Source: Mesorhizobium xinjiangense
GTDB lineage: Bacteria > Pseudomonadota > Alphaproteobacteria > Rhizobiales > Rhizobiaceae
NCBI RefSeq assembly: GCF_009749525.1
Contig: NZ_WOAC01000018.1
Location: 1-64,000, forward strand
DNA: 64,000 bases
Reading direction: 5' to 3'
Below are positions 10,872 to 20,144 of the stretch, piece after piece. The position numbers and the translations under genes are program-made. A model generated the notes under the pieces. It was not told the origin of the DNA and did not search any database. It saw nothing but the letters and a program-made list of their open reading frames with translations. Within the stretch, counting starts at the first letter, position 1. Every line of letters begins with the position of its first letter.

Positions 10872-11849
10872 ATGAAAGCGGCCTGGTACGAGACGAATGG
10901 CGAAGCACGCGACGTGCTCGTCGTCGGCGAGATGGAAACGCCGGAGCCCGGCCCTGGCGAGGTGCGCGTCAGGCTGCATGCCTCCGGTGTCAATCCGTCG
11001 GACGTGAAAGCGCGGCGCGGCCGCCCCCTGTCCGCGCAGCGCATCATCCCGCATTCCGACGGCGCCGGCATCGTCGACATGGTCGGCGACGGCGTGCCGC
11101 GTTCGCGCATCGGCGAGCGCGTGTGGACCTGGAACGCGCAATGGAAGCGTCCCTTCGGCACGGCGGCCGATCATGTCGTGCTGCCGGCGGACCAGGCGGT
11201 TTTCCTGCCCGACAATGTCGATTTCGCCGCCGGCGCCTGCCTCGGCATCCCCGGCCTGACCGCCACCCACGCCGCCGGGCTCGCCGGCGCGGCGCTGGGG
11301 CGCACGATCCTGGTCACCGGCGCGGCTTCCTCCGTCGGCCATTACGCCACCCAGATCGGCACGCTGCGCGGCGCCCGGGTCATCGGCACGGCGTCCGCCT
11401 CGCGCGCCGACCATGCCAGACAGGCCGGCGCCACCGAGGTGGTCGACTATCTGCGCGAGGACGTCGCCGCCCGCGTGAAGGAACTGACCGGCGGCAAGGG
11501 CGTGGACGCCATCATCGACATGGACCTGTCGTCGACCGCGCGCCTCATCGACAAGGGCATCCTGGCGCCCCACGGCAAGCATGTCTGCTACGGGTCCAAC
11601 GTCGCCGCCGACATTCCCGTCTCCTTCCCTGCCATGCTGTGGAACAGCCTGACGCTGCAGGTCTTCGTCGTCTACGAATTGCTGGCCGAGGAACGCGAGG
11701 CGGCGACCGCCGCATTGATGCTGATGCTCGAAAGGGACGAACTCAGCCATTCGATCGGCGCGACCTTCCCGCTCGACGCGATCGCCGAGGCGCACGAGGC
11801 CGTCGAGAGCGGCCGCATCACCGGCAATGTGGTTCTGGAGATGGACTGA
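10872..11849 (+). CDS. Zinc-independent quinone oxidoreductase-like MDR protein
   Basis: A 325-residue medium-chain dehydrogenase/reductase. The N-terminal GroES-like part has HASGVNPSDVKARRG, and the NADP-binding Rossmann fold has ILVTGAASSVGHYATQIG near residue 140. The cysteines and histidines of catalytic or structural zinc sites are absent, which fits the quinone oxidoreductase branch. The ATG at 10872 is chosen because AAGGGAG is 9 bases before it; an ATG 9 bases further upstream touches that site directly. The substrate is unknown. Confidence 0.82.
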   Translation: MKAAWYETNGEARDVLVVGEMETPEPGPGEVRVRLHASGVNPSDVKARRGRPLSAQRIIPHSDGAGIVDMVGDGVPRSRIGERVWTWNAQWKRPFGTAADHVVLPADQAVFLPDNVDFAAGACLGIPGLTATHAAGLAGAALGRTILVTGAASSVGHYATQIGTLRGARVIGTASASRADHARQAGATEVVDYLREDVAARVKELTGGKGVDAIIDMDLSSTARLIDKGILAPHGKHVCYGSNVAADIPVSFPAMLWNSLTLQVFVVYELLAEEREAATAALMLMLERDELSHSIGATFPLDAIAEAHEAVESGRITGNVVLEMD

Positions 11850-12119
11850 GGCGTCCGGCCCGCTGCATCCGGGGGCGGCGCAGCCGGCGCCAGATGCGGC
11901 TCCAGGCCGATGGGTGCCCGCCGTCCTCCGCGGGAACGGGCGTGCCGAGTGTCCAACTCTTGGCGCGCCGCTGCCGCGCCGCGCGCGTCATCTCATGATG
12001 AAGGAACACAAATCCCTGCAGATAGTCCAACGCATCGCCTCCTTTGGATTTCATGAATGAAATATAGGAGTGGCGATGCCGGACTTGATCGACCGGATTT
12101 CGCAGCATATTTTTCAAAA
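11850..12119. promoter_or_regulatory. Intergenic region upstream of the LysR gene with a palindrome at 12048-12063
   Basis: No convincing gene is seen in these 270 bases. ATTTCAT and ATGAAAT flank a two-base centre at 12048-12063, about 60 bases before the proposed LysR start. This AT-rich inverted repeat is a candidate operator for the LysR protein or its neighbour. On the minus strand AAAGGAGGCG precedes an ATG that opens only a 15-codon frame, which I do not call. Confidence 0.35.
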
Positions 12120-12995
12120 ATGACAAATATCGACTGGAACGACCTCCAGGTCTTCATTGCCGTGGCCGATGGCGGCGGGCTGTCGGCGGCGGCATCCACG
12201 CTGGGATCCAGCCCGGCAACCGTCGGGCGGCGCATGGTGGCGCTTGAGCAGGCCGTCGGGCGCCCGCTCTTCGTGCGCCGGCAGACCGGCTACACGCTGA
12301 CAGCCGACGGACGCGCGCTCCTGCAGCGCGCCCGGTCCATGGCCGCCGGCGCACACACCATCGAGGAATGGCTGGAAGCCGAGGGCCGGCGCAGCGTCGT
12401 GCGGGTGTCGGCCGGCACCTGGGCGGCCAATTTCTTTGCCGAGAATTTTTCCCGCCTGTGGACGCCGGACGATCCCTTCCGGATCGCCTTCAAGGCCTCC
12501 GAGGCGGAACTCGACATCGCCCATCGCGAAGTCGAGATCGGCATCCGCAACCGGCAGGCCGAAAGCGGCAACCTGGCCTCGCGCAAGACCGCCGACGTGG
12601 CCTTCGCGCCGTTTCGTGCCCGTGGCCGCTCGGCGGCAGGTCCGGACGAATGGGTGGCGATCGCGCCCGAACATGCGGCGACCCGCTCGGCCCGTTGGGT
12701 CAATGCCCACCCCGCACTCAACGTCGTCGCCTGGGCCAACGCCCCGCGCACGCTGGGCGACCTGATCCGCGCCGGCACCGGCATCGGTGTCCTGCCCTGC
12801 TTTGCCGGCGACCGCGACCCGCTGCTCGAGCGCGCCGGCGATCTGATCGACGAGCTGCATGACGGCCAGTGGATCGTCGTCCACAATGACGACCGGCACC
12901 GACCGGATGTGCGTCGTGTCATCGACCGCATCGTCGCGCTCACCACCGCCCATGCCGCGCTTTTTGCGGGCAAACGGCCGCTCGGCGAGACATGA
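12120..12995 (+). CDS. LysR-family transcriptional regulator
   Basis: A 291-residue regulator. The N-terminal winged helix-turn-helix has WNDLQVFIAVADGGGLSAAA, SSPATVGRRMVALEQAVG and PLFVRRQTGYTLTADG, and is followed by a periplasmic-binding-like effector domain. The effector domain is short and ends in DDRHRPDVRRVIDRIV, as in the branch that lacks one strand pair. The ATG at 12120 places the HTH in the usual position; a longer frame from 12057 adds an unrelated 21-residue leader. No target can be named with certainty; the oxidoreductase gene just upstream is on the same strand. Confidence 0.82.
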   Translation: MTNIDWNDLQVFIAVADGGGLSAAASTLGSSPATVGRRMVALEQAVGRPLFVRRQTGYTLTADGRALLQRARSMAAGAHTIEEWLEAEGRRSVVRVSAGTWAANFFAENFSRLWTPDDPFRIAFKASEAELDIAHREVEIGIRNRQAESGNLASRKTADVAFAPFRARGRSAAGPDEWVAIAPEHAATRSARWVNAHPALNVVAWANAPRTLGDLIRAGTGIGVLPCFAGDRDPLLERAGDLIDELHDGQWIVVHNDDRHRPDVRRVIDRIVALTTAHAALFAGKRPLGET

Positions 12996-13047
12996 ACGGA
13001 CACTCCGTGCCGGGATCGCCGCGTTTTCCAGGCGGAGCGGTCGCGGC

Positions 13048-13608
13048 CTATTTCCGGAAGGCCTTGAGCACTTTCCTCAGGTTGCGGTCCGCCTTCTTGG
13101 CGTCGAAGGCATGCGGATCGAAATCGCCCAGATATTCGCGCATCTCGTCGTGATCGGGATGGGCCGGGTCTCCTGCCGCCGCACGCATTTCCTCAAAGCC
13201 GAACGGGCCGCCGGTATCTTCCGGCGGGCAGGCATTTTCGCCGCCCGTGCAGCGCGGCGGCTTGTCGCCCGTTTCGGTCGCCCGATGCTCGAGAACCTTG
13301 ATCCCGTGCCACCAGTCGTCGCCGAAATCGTACTGGAACGCGGCTTCCACGCCGGGCCGGAAGACATCGCGGGCGATCACGCCCTCCATGTCCTTGCTGT
13401 CTTCCAGATCGAGCCCGCCGTCGAACTTCATATCGTAGCGCTGGCCGTCGAACTCGAAGGCGAACATGTGATAGCCCTGCCATCCCATCGCCCCGATGAG
13501 GACGGCGCCGATCTCGTAGAGCGGCATGTCGTCCGGTATCAGGATCTGGCGCCAGATTGCCGGCTCCACGTCGAGAAGCTCGATCCGCGTTACATAATGC
13601 TTGGGCAT
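13048..13608 (-). CDS. Plasmid pRiA4b ORF-3-like protein
   Basis: A 186-residue soluble protein of the pRiA4b ORF-3 family, also annotated as the IS1096 passenger TnpR-like fold. The N-terminal IELLDVEPAIWRQILIPDD and the WQGYHMFAFEFDGQRY block are the family core, followed by FQYDFGDDWWHGIKVLE with its conserved aspartates and tryptophans. Function is unproven. No transposase is nearby, so a mobile origin is only a possibility. It is convergent with the LysR gene. Confidence 0.85.
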   Translation of the reverse strand: MPKHYVTRIELLDVEPAIWRQILIPDDMPLYEIGAVLIGAMGWQGYHMFAFEFDGQRYDMKFDGGLDLEDSKDMEGVIARDVFRPGVEAAFQYDFGDDWWHGIKVLEHRATETGDKPPRCTGGENACPPEDTGGPFGFEEMRAAAGDPAHPDHDEMREYLGDFDPHAFDAKKADRNLRKVLKAFRK

Positions 13609-13706
13609 GGCCGCTCCGCTCAGTGCGATTCCGGGCGAAGTCTATGAACCCAACGGGCTTCGTTCAACCCGCCGATCGTGCTATTTGACTGTATGGGAGC
13701 ATGCCG

Positions 13707-13904
13707 ATGAACCAGACGCTGAAAGACGCCATCAAGGAAATCGAAGCCCTGCCCGAACAGGAGCAGGAGGAACTCGCGCAGGCGCTAATGGCCATGGCGC
13801 TGCGCAAGAAGATCGATGCGGAACTGGCCGCTTCGGAAACGGAGGGGGGCGAAATTCCGCATGAGGAGGTGATTGGCAGCCTCCGCCTCAGAGCCGGTGG
13901 CTAA
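13707..13904 (+). CDS. Antitoxin of a RelE/ParE-type module
   Basis: A 65-residue acidic protein, largely helical (IKEIEALPEQEQEELAQALM), of the size of antitoxins that pair with RelE/ParE toxins. It lacks a recognisable ribbon-helix-helix, so the DNA-binding class is unclear. The second of two in-frame ATGs is chosen because GGGAG sits 7 bases before it and only 1 base before the first. Its C-terminal codons overlap the toxin gene by 32 bases, which couples their translation. Confidence 0.72.
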   Translation: MNQTLKDAIKEIEALPEQEQEELAQALMAMALRKKIDAELAASETEGGEIPHEEVIGSLRLRAGG

Positions 13905-14211
13905 GGTTGTCTGGCGCAGCCGCGCTGTCCGGCACCTCCAGGAAATCCACGACTATCTACAACAACGCAACCCGGTGGCTGCAGACAATTACGTTGTCGG
14001 GCTTTCCGACGCCTGTCTCGATCTCGGCACCTTTCCAGAAAAGGCTCGGTCCTACTCCAAGGAATACCGCGCCCTCGTGTTCCGCAATCACCTGGTATTT
14101 TATCGTCACGATCGCGACCGCGACATCGTCATCATTTCTGCGATACTCGATGGCCGGCGCGACATCAAAGAACTCCTGCAACTGCTGTCCAAAAACGGCC
14201 ACCCTCACTGA
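13873..14211 (+). CDS. RelE/ParE-family toxin
   Basis: A 112-residue basic protein of the ParE/RelE fold. VVWRSRAVRHLQEIHDYL at the N-terminus and ALVFRNHLVFYRHDRDRDIV followed by ISAILDGRRD at the C-terminus are the family landmarks. The start is read as TTG at 13873, directly after AGGAGGTGA within the antitoxin gene; a GTG at 13897 would also be possible. ParE members poison gyrase and RelE members cut mRNA; the class cannot be separated by eye. The overlap with the preceding small gene marks a two-gene module. Confidence 0.8.
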   Translation: MAASASEPVAKVVWRSRAVRHLQEIHDYLQQRNPVAADNYVVGLSDACLDLGTFPEKARSYSKEYRALVFRNHLVFYRHDRDRDIVIISAILDGRRDIKELLQLLSKNGHPH

Positions 14212-15644
14212 AAATCGAAAGCGCTGAGCCCGCTCACCATCTCGTCGAGCCCCAGCGGCCGCGTCACCGGCGGCTCGGCACGGGCGAGGCAGCCGGCCCG
14301 TTCGCACAGCCGGCAGGCCGGCCCGACCGGCGTCGCCGCCCGCCCCGCCTTGCCGTCGCCCATCCCTGCAGGCAAGGCTTGCGCATAGACGATCTCGTCC
14401 CTGAAGCCGATATCACAGCCGATCAGGATCGCCGTGCGGCGCGGCCGTTCCGAAAAGGCGCCTTGCGGGCCTTCGAGCGTGCGCGCAATGGTCAGGAATT
14501 CCGCCCCGTCGGGCATTTCGACGGCTTCGACGAGGATCCGGCCCGGCTGGGCGAAGGCGGCGTGCACGGCGAGCTTCGGGCAGCCGCCGCCGAAGCGGGC
14601 CTGCGGAAAACCCTGCGCGCCGGCGCGGCGGAAACGATTTCCCGCATTGTCGATTTCCAGCATGAAGAACGGCACCCCGGCAGCGCCCGGCCGCTGCAGC
14701 ATGGTGAGCCGGTTGGCCGCCTGCTCGAAGGAGACGGAAAAGCGCGAACGCAGCACGTCGATGTCGTAGCGCGCGCGCTGTGCCGCCGACAGGAAGGCCT
14801 CGTAGGGCATCATCAGCGCATGCGCCGCGTAACGTGCGATCTCGAAACGCGCCAGCCGCCGCGCCTCGTCCGAGGAAAGCTTCAGCGCCTCGATCTCGGC
14901 CGCAATGGCCACTTGGCAGCGCATCAGACAGGCTTCCATTGCCACCTCGCGCAACTGGTCGAAGGGCGACAGGCGCTCAGAGATGAACAGCCTTTGTGAG
15001 TGACGGTCGTAGCGCCGGCGCCAATTGGGCATCGTGGCAACCGGCAGCACCCGCACGGTGATGCCGTATTCGCGCTTCAGCCACGCCTTCAGCGCCGCCA
15101 GAAGATCGTCGCCCAGTTCGAGTACGGTAGCGAATGCCCCGGCCTCCTCCTCGATGGCCGCGAAATGGTTGGGCCGGCGTTCGAAGACCTCGCGCACCTC
15201 GTCGACCGGCAGGCTTGTCCCGGAGAGCGCCGTCGCCTTGCCCTCGCGCGCCAGCATCTCGCTCAGATCCGACAGCCGCTTGGCCTGCTCGCGATAGGCC
15301 CGATAGAGCTTCACCATGGCCGCGGCCGCGTTCGGGGCCCCCTCGGCGATCTCGACCAACTCCTGGTCGCCCGGCAGTTCCCCTGCCAGCAGCGGATCGG
15401 CAAACGCCTCCTTGAGCGCCGAAAGCGAACCGCCAGCCTCGCCCTGCAACCGCTCCGGCTCGACCTTGTAGACCGAGGCGAGCTTGAGGATGAGTTGAAC
15501 CGTCAGGGGCCGCTGGTTGCGCTCGATCAGGTTGAGATAGGACGGCGAGATGCCCAGCCCCTCGGCCATCGCCGTCTGGGTCAGTTCCATGGCGTTGCGG
15601 ATGCGGCGGATGCGCGGTCCGGCGAATATCTTCTGCTCAGCCAT
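14205..15644 (-). CDS. XRE/ImmA-type short-chain fatty acyl regulator (ScfR/RamB-like)
   Basis: A 479-residue regulator with an N-terminal helix-turn-helix (TQTAMAEGLGISPSYLNLIE, residues about 20-40), a middle region with a degenerate ImmA/IrrE-like fold, and a C-terminal cysteine cluster (CRLCERAGCLARAEPP). This architecture is the family annotated as short-chain fatty acyl transcriptional regulator, related to RamB of actinobacteria, which controls glyoxylate-shunt genes. The position head-to-head with aceA supports the same target here. MAEQKIF is taken as start, since the 31 residues encoded upstream do not look like protein. Confidence 0.85.
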   Translation of the reverse strand: MAEQKIFAGPRIRRIRNAMELTQTAMAEGLGISPSYLNLIERNQRPLTVQLILKLASVYKVEPERLQGEAGGSLSALKEAFADPLLAGELPGDQELVEIAEGAPNAAAAMVKLYRAYREQAKRLSDLSEMLAREGKATALSGTSLPVDEVREVFERRPNHFAAIEEEAGAFATVLELGDDLLAALKAWLKREYGITVRVLPVATMPNWRRRYDRHSQRLFISERLSPFDQLREVAMEACLMRCQVAIAAEIEALKLSSDEARRLARFEIARYAAHALMMPYEAFLSAAQRARYDIDVLRSRFSVSFEQAANRLTMLQRPGAAGVPFFMLEIDNAGNRFRRAGAQGFPQARFGGGCPKLAVHAAFAQPGRILVEAVEMPDGAEFLTIARTLEGPQGAFSERPRRTAILIGCDIGFRDEIVYAQALPAGMGDGKAGRAATPVGPACRLCERAGCLARAEPPVTRPLGLDEMVSGLSAFDFQ

Positions 15645-15743
15645 GCCGGATCGCCCTTGGCTGAAACGATGGCGGGACAGCGCCCCCTTCCCCGACTTTA
15701 CTGAATTTGACAAGAGGTTGCGGAGCAGGCACCTCACCCTCCC

Positions 15744-15858
15744 TTTACAATTTTCACAAATTTACAGCCGCCTCTGGTCAAAGACAATACAGCGTGACCT
15801 GATTTTTGGCCCTGAAATACGGGTTTCACTCGTTCCCTACCGCATCGCAATGTAAATT
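15744..15858. promoter_or_regulatory. Divergent regulator-aceA control region with repeated TTTACA/TGTAAA boxes
   Basis: In the 281-base gap between the regulator and aceA, TTTACAATTTTCACAAATTT runs from 15744, with ACA completing a second TTTACA. TGTAAATT recurs in opposite orientation at 15851-15858, and ACTGAATTTGACAAG lies nearer the regulator at about 15700. These AT-rich repeated boxes stand out from the GC-rich surroundings and are candidate operators for the ScfR/RamB-like protein. Promoter elements were not assigned with certainty. Confidence 0.45.
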
Positions 15859-15925
15859 CAGTCATATCCGACACGCCGCCCGGCGGCGCAGTGAATGTGA
15901 CACGAAAGAGCCTGCGGAGATAGTT

Positions 15926-17215
<1,290 letters not shown>

Positions 17216-17283
17216 TCGATCGAGCGAGCATCCCGCCGGGGCACCGTTCCCGGCGGCCAGGCAACCCAGAAAGGAGTGGACCC

Positions 17284-17523
17284 ATGGCTCCCAAGACACG
17301 CGTCAAGGAACGCGCCGAAGAACAGGCGAGCAGCATGAACGCCGACCAGCAAGCCATCATCCGCATGGTGGCCAATGATCTGCATCGCCTCAACCAGTCG
17401 GTGATGAAGGCGGTGGAGGCTGGCGTGTCGGTGGAGCTCGTGCGCTCCGCGCGCCATCATGCCGGCAATGGAAACTGGGGCGATCTCATGATCCCGGTCG
17501 TCGTGACCCAGGGACACGGCTGA
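17284..17523 (+). CDS. Small conserved-looking protein downstream of aceA
   Basis: A 79-residue soluble protein with a charged N-terminus (PKTRVKERAEEQASSMNADQ) and a central helix-rich segment (IIRMVANDLHRLNQSVMKAV). No family is recognised. The reading frame is supported by AAAGGAGTGGACCC directly before the ATG, by the placement between aceA and a terminator, and by ordinary codon use. It could be a small partner or regulator of the glyoxylate shunt, but nothing in the sequence says so. Confidence 0.65.
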   Translation: MAPKTRVKERAEEQASSMNADQQAIIRMVANDLHRLNQSVMKAVEAGVSVELVRSARHHAGNGNWGDLMIPVVVTQGHG

Positions 17524-17568
17524 GACGGGGCTTGCCGGCAAGACCTGACGACAGACAGCACACTATTC

Positions 17569-17597
17569 GGGGCCGACGCATATCATGCGCCGGCCCC
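17569..17597 (+). terminator. Terminator hairpin after the aceA operon
   Basis: GGGGCCG and CGGCCCC pair around an inner CGCAT/ATGCG stem with a three-base loop and single mismatched bases between the stems. TTCTTG follows. It lies 46 bases after the stop of the small gene and is the strongest hairpin in the gap. Confidence 0.7.
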
Positions 17598-17639
17598 TTC
17601 TTGCATGCCGCACTGCCTCGCTTGAGCGAAAGGTACATC

Positions 17640-17690
17640 TTCCAGCATATTGATCTGGCGCGCGAAGTAAAAATTGCACTTCGTATCAAT
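17640..17690. repeat. Interspersed repeat, copy 1 (CAGCATATTGATCT core)
   Basis: The core CAGCATATTGATCT followed by GGCGCGC (17643-17663) recurs at 51528-51548 with one base changed. It is followed by a short hairpin with arms CGAAGT (17663-17668) and ACTTCG (17678-17683). The remaining gap up to 17812 is AT-rich and probably holds the promoter of the next gene; no other feature is seen. Confidence 0.5.
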
Positions 17691-17812
17691 TTTCTCTTGC
17701 ATCCACGCGCATTACGCGTATGACGCCACGTCAGATCGTACAAAAAGATATATAAATGCATGCGGTGACGGCCATCTATTCTGAATGGCCATCGCGCGGG
17801 GGACAGTTTTCT

Positions 17813-18247
17813 ATGGCAAGAAGGACAGGCGGCAGCAATGCGCTGGTTGTCGTAGTCGGCCGCTCCAAGGTCAATTATGTCGTAATCTCGAAAATTGTTG
17901 AGTATATGGGACTGCGGGCCGTGTGCGGATTGCCCGAACAGGCGGCGACCATGCTGCAGCGACATGCGCCCGGGCTCGTTATACTGGACATTTCGCGCTC
18001 CGACCGGGACTGGAACGACGTGCTCCAGGCGGTTTCGGACAGGGCTGTGAATGTACCGTCCAGTGCTCCGGGCGTCATCGCGCTGGTGACGGAAAAGCCG
18101 GACACCAAGCTGGCGAACGCCCTTGCGGTGGCCGATCTCGTCATCTCGAAACCCGTCACGCAGGACCGACTGCAGCCCGCGGTCGAGAAGCTGCTGGCGC
18201 GCCACCCGGCCTGTCCCCTTCCCATGTCCGATACGGGGCGTTTATAG
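17813..18247 (+). CDS. Receiver-like protein with incomplete acidic pocket
   Basis: A 144-residue single-domain protein with the alternating beta/alpha pattern of response-regulator receivers. The phospho-acceptor position is present (GLVILDIS, near residue 58), as are the threonine in IALVTE and the lysine in VISKPVT. The paired acidic residues that normally follow strand 1 are replaced by VVVVGRSKVN, so magnesium binding and phosphorylation may be lost. The start after GGGGGACAGTTTTCT is chosen over an upstream ATG that adds an atypical leader. It lies 31 bases upstream of the glutamine-synthetase-like gene and may be cotranscribed. Confidence 0.65.
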   Translation: MARRTGGSNALVVVVGRSKVNYVVISKIVEYMGLRAVCGLPEQAATMLQRHAPGLVILDISRSDRDWNDVLQAVSDRAVNVPSSAPGVIALVTEKPDTKLANALAVADLVISKPVTQDRLQPAVEKLLARHPACPLPMSDTGRL

Positions 18248-18278
18248 TCGCGGCACCGCAACGACAGTTTGGTGATTG

Positions 18279-19712
18279 ATGTCAGCCGACAAGAAGGAAG
18301 TCCGTCCCGCCGGCCGCAGAAGCCGCGCCAGAATTCCAGCATTCGTCATGAATCTCAGAGGTGTGCGCAACTGGAAGGAAGTCAGCGCCTGGCTGGAGTG
18401 GCGCGGCATCGAGGACATCGAATGCATCACGCCCGATCAGGGCGGCGTCGCCCGCGGCAAGATGATGCCGTCGAAGAAGTTCACCTCCAACACCTCGCTC
18501 GCTTTGCCGTCGGCTGTCTTCATGACGACCATCTCCGGCGGCTACCCCGAAAACAGCGGCGGTTTCACCTATCCCGAGGACGACGGCGACCTCAAGCTGC
18601 TGCCGGACCTTTCGACACTGTCCGTCGTGCCATGGGAATCGGACCCGACCGCGCAGGTCATCTGCGACCTGGTGCACCAGGACGGCCGCGAGGTCGAGTT
18701 CACGCCGCGCAACGTCCTCAAGCGCGTCATGCGCGCCTATGACGCGCACGGCTTCAAGCCGATCGTCGCCCCCGAGATCGAGTTCTACCTGGTCGACAAG
18801 AACCCCGACCCGGACTACCCGCTCACTCCCCCGGTCGGCCGCTCGGGCCGCCCGATCGGCGGCGGACAGGGCTATTCGATCGCCGGCGTCAACGAGTTCG
18901 ACGAGCTGATCGACGATATCTACGACTTTTCCGAAAAGCAGGGCCTGGAGATCGACACGCTCATCCACGAGGAGGGCGCCGGCCAGCTCGAGATCAATCT
19001 GCGCCATGGCGATCCGATCGAACTGGCCGACCAGGTCTTCATGTTCAAGCGCACGATCCGCGAGGCCGCGCTCAAGCACGACACCTATGCCACCTTCATG
19101 GCCAAGCCGATCCAGGGCCAGCCCGGTTCGGCGATGCATATCCACCAGTCGGTCATCGACAAGAAGACCGGCCGCAACATCTTCTCCAATGCCGATGGCA
19201 GCGAATCCGAAGCATTCCATCATTTCATCGGCGGTATGCAGCGCCACATGCCCAATGCGCTCGTGATGATGGCGCCCTATGTCAATTCCTACCGCCGGCT
19301 GACCCAGGCGGCGGCGGCGCCCGTCAATGCGAAATGGGGCTACGACAACCGCACCACCGCCTTCCGCGTGCCGCGCTCAGATCCGAGCGCGCGCCGCGTG
19401 GAAAACCGTATCCCGTCTTCCGACGCCAACCCCTATCTGGCCCTCGCCGGCTCGCTGACCTGCGGCCTCATAGGCATGCTGCAAAAGATCAAGCCCGACG
19501 CGCCGGTCGGCACGGCGGCCAACCAGGACGAGATCGACCTGCCGCGCGGCCTGCTGGAAGCCGTGCAGCTGTTCGAGGAGGACGAGGCGCTGCGCGACAT
19601 CCTCGGGACATCCTTGTGTTCCACCTACGCGGCGATCAAGAAGGCCGAGTTCGAGACCTTCATGGAAGTCATCAGCCCGTGGGAACGGGAGTATTTGTTG
19701 TTGAATGTTTAG
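18279..19712 (+). CDS. Glutamine-synthetase-family enzyme, likely gamma-glutamylputrescine synthetase
   Basis: A 477-residue GS-superfamily enzyme. The N-terminal part has ITPDQGGVARGKMMPSKKF, and the catalytic part has PEIEFYLVDKNPDPDYP near residue 165, EEGAGQLEINLRHGDP near 230 and ENRIPSSDANPYLALAGS near 375. It differs from the paralogue at 8909-10375 and has no adenylylation-type C-terminus. The oxidase downstream resembles PuuB, so the two would form the first two steps of the Puu route: glutamylation, then amine oxidation. The TAG stop at 19710-19712 shares its last base with the first octamer of the repeat array that follows. Confidence 0.84.
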   Translation: MSADKKEVRPAGRRSRARIPAFVMNLRGVRNWKEVSAWLEWRGIEDIECITPDQGGVARGKMMPSKKFTSNTSLALPSAVFMTTISGGYPENSGGFTYPEDDGDLKLLPDLSTLSVVPWESDPTAQVICDLVHQDGREVEFTPRNVLKRVMRAYDAHGFKPIVAPEIEFYLVDKNPDPDYPLTPPVGRSGRPIGGGQGYSIAGVNEFDELIDDIYDFSEKQGLEIDTLIHEEGAGQLEINLRHGDPIELADQVFMFKRTIREAALKHDTYATFMAKPIQGQPGSAMHIHQSVIDKKTGRNIFSNADGSESEAFHHFIGGMQRHMPNALVMMAPYVNSYRRLTQAAAAPVNAKWGYDNRTTAFRVPRSDPSARRVENRIPSSDANPYLALAGSLTCGLIGMLQKIKPDAPVGTAANQDEIDLPRGLLEAVQLFEEDEALRDILGTSLCSTYAAIKKAEFETFMEVISPWEREYLLLNV

Positions 19713-19769
19713 GGCAGTAGGGCAGTAGGGCAGTAGGGCAGTAGGGCAGTAGGGCAGTAGGGCAGTAGG
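19712..19769 (+). repeat. Left octamer array, seven copies of GGGCAGTA
   Basis: Seven perfect tandem copies of GGGCAGTA occupy 19712-19767, followed by a truncated eighth unit (GG, then AAAA) that runs into the ATG of the four-helix-bundle gene. The array begins on the last base of the preceding stop codon. The AGG of the final unit lies 4 bases before the ATG and is the only possible ribosome binding site there. The reverse complement of the unit forms a second array behind the gene. Confidence 0.97.
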
Positions 19770-19773
19770 AAAA

Positions 19774-20142
19774 ATGGCTGGAAAGATTGAACCCTACAAG
19801 GACCTTGTCGTCTGGCAGCAGGCTATGGATCTCGCGGCTGCGGTCTACGAGGCAACAAGAGCCTGGCCGAGGGACGAGATTTACGGCCTCACTGCGCAAG
19901 CCAGACGTGCGGCCAGTTCCGTGCCCGCCAACATTGCCGAGGATTTCGGCAGGGAAAATCGTGGCTCCTATCAGCAATTTCTGCGCATTGCCCAGGGCTC
20001 CCTAAAAGAGCTTGAAACGCATCTTCTGATTTCCCAGCGCGTCGGCATAGCCGGCGAAGGCTCAGTTCGCCCCTTGCTGCAGCTCAGCGAAAGCATCGGA
20101 AAGCTGTTACGCCTGCTCATCCGCAAGCTCTCCGCTGGATAA
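19774..20142 (+). CDS. Four-helix-bundle protein (23S rRNA intervening-sequence protein family)
   Basis: A 122-residue helical protein of the family first described from intervening sequences in 23S rRNA genes. Landmarks are YKDLVVWQQAMDLAAAVYEA (residues 7-26), LTAQARRAASSVPANIAEDF (38-57) and FLRIAQGSLKELETHLL (68-84). The fold is also shared with the accessory protein Avd of diversity-generating retroelements, but no reverse transcriptase or template repeat is present here. The gene is not in an rRNA operon. It lies between two polyamine genes and is bounded by inverted octamer arrays that would fold its mRNA into a closed stem-loop. Molecular function is unknown; nucleic-acid binding is suggested for the family. 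Confidence 0.88.
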   Translation: MAGKIEPYKDLVVWQQAMDLAAAVYEATRAWPRDEIYGLTAQARRAASSVPANIAEDFGRENRGSYQQFLRIAQGSLKELETHLLISQRVGIAGEGSVRPLLQLSESIGKLLRLLIRKLSAG

Positions 20143-20144
20143 CC

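Noticed and set aside
12031-12056. Short minus-strand peptide after AAAGGAGGCG
   Set aside because: Only 15 codons long, no family and no clear regulatory role. The binding site alone is not enough.
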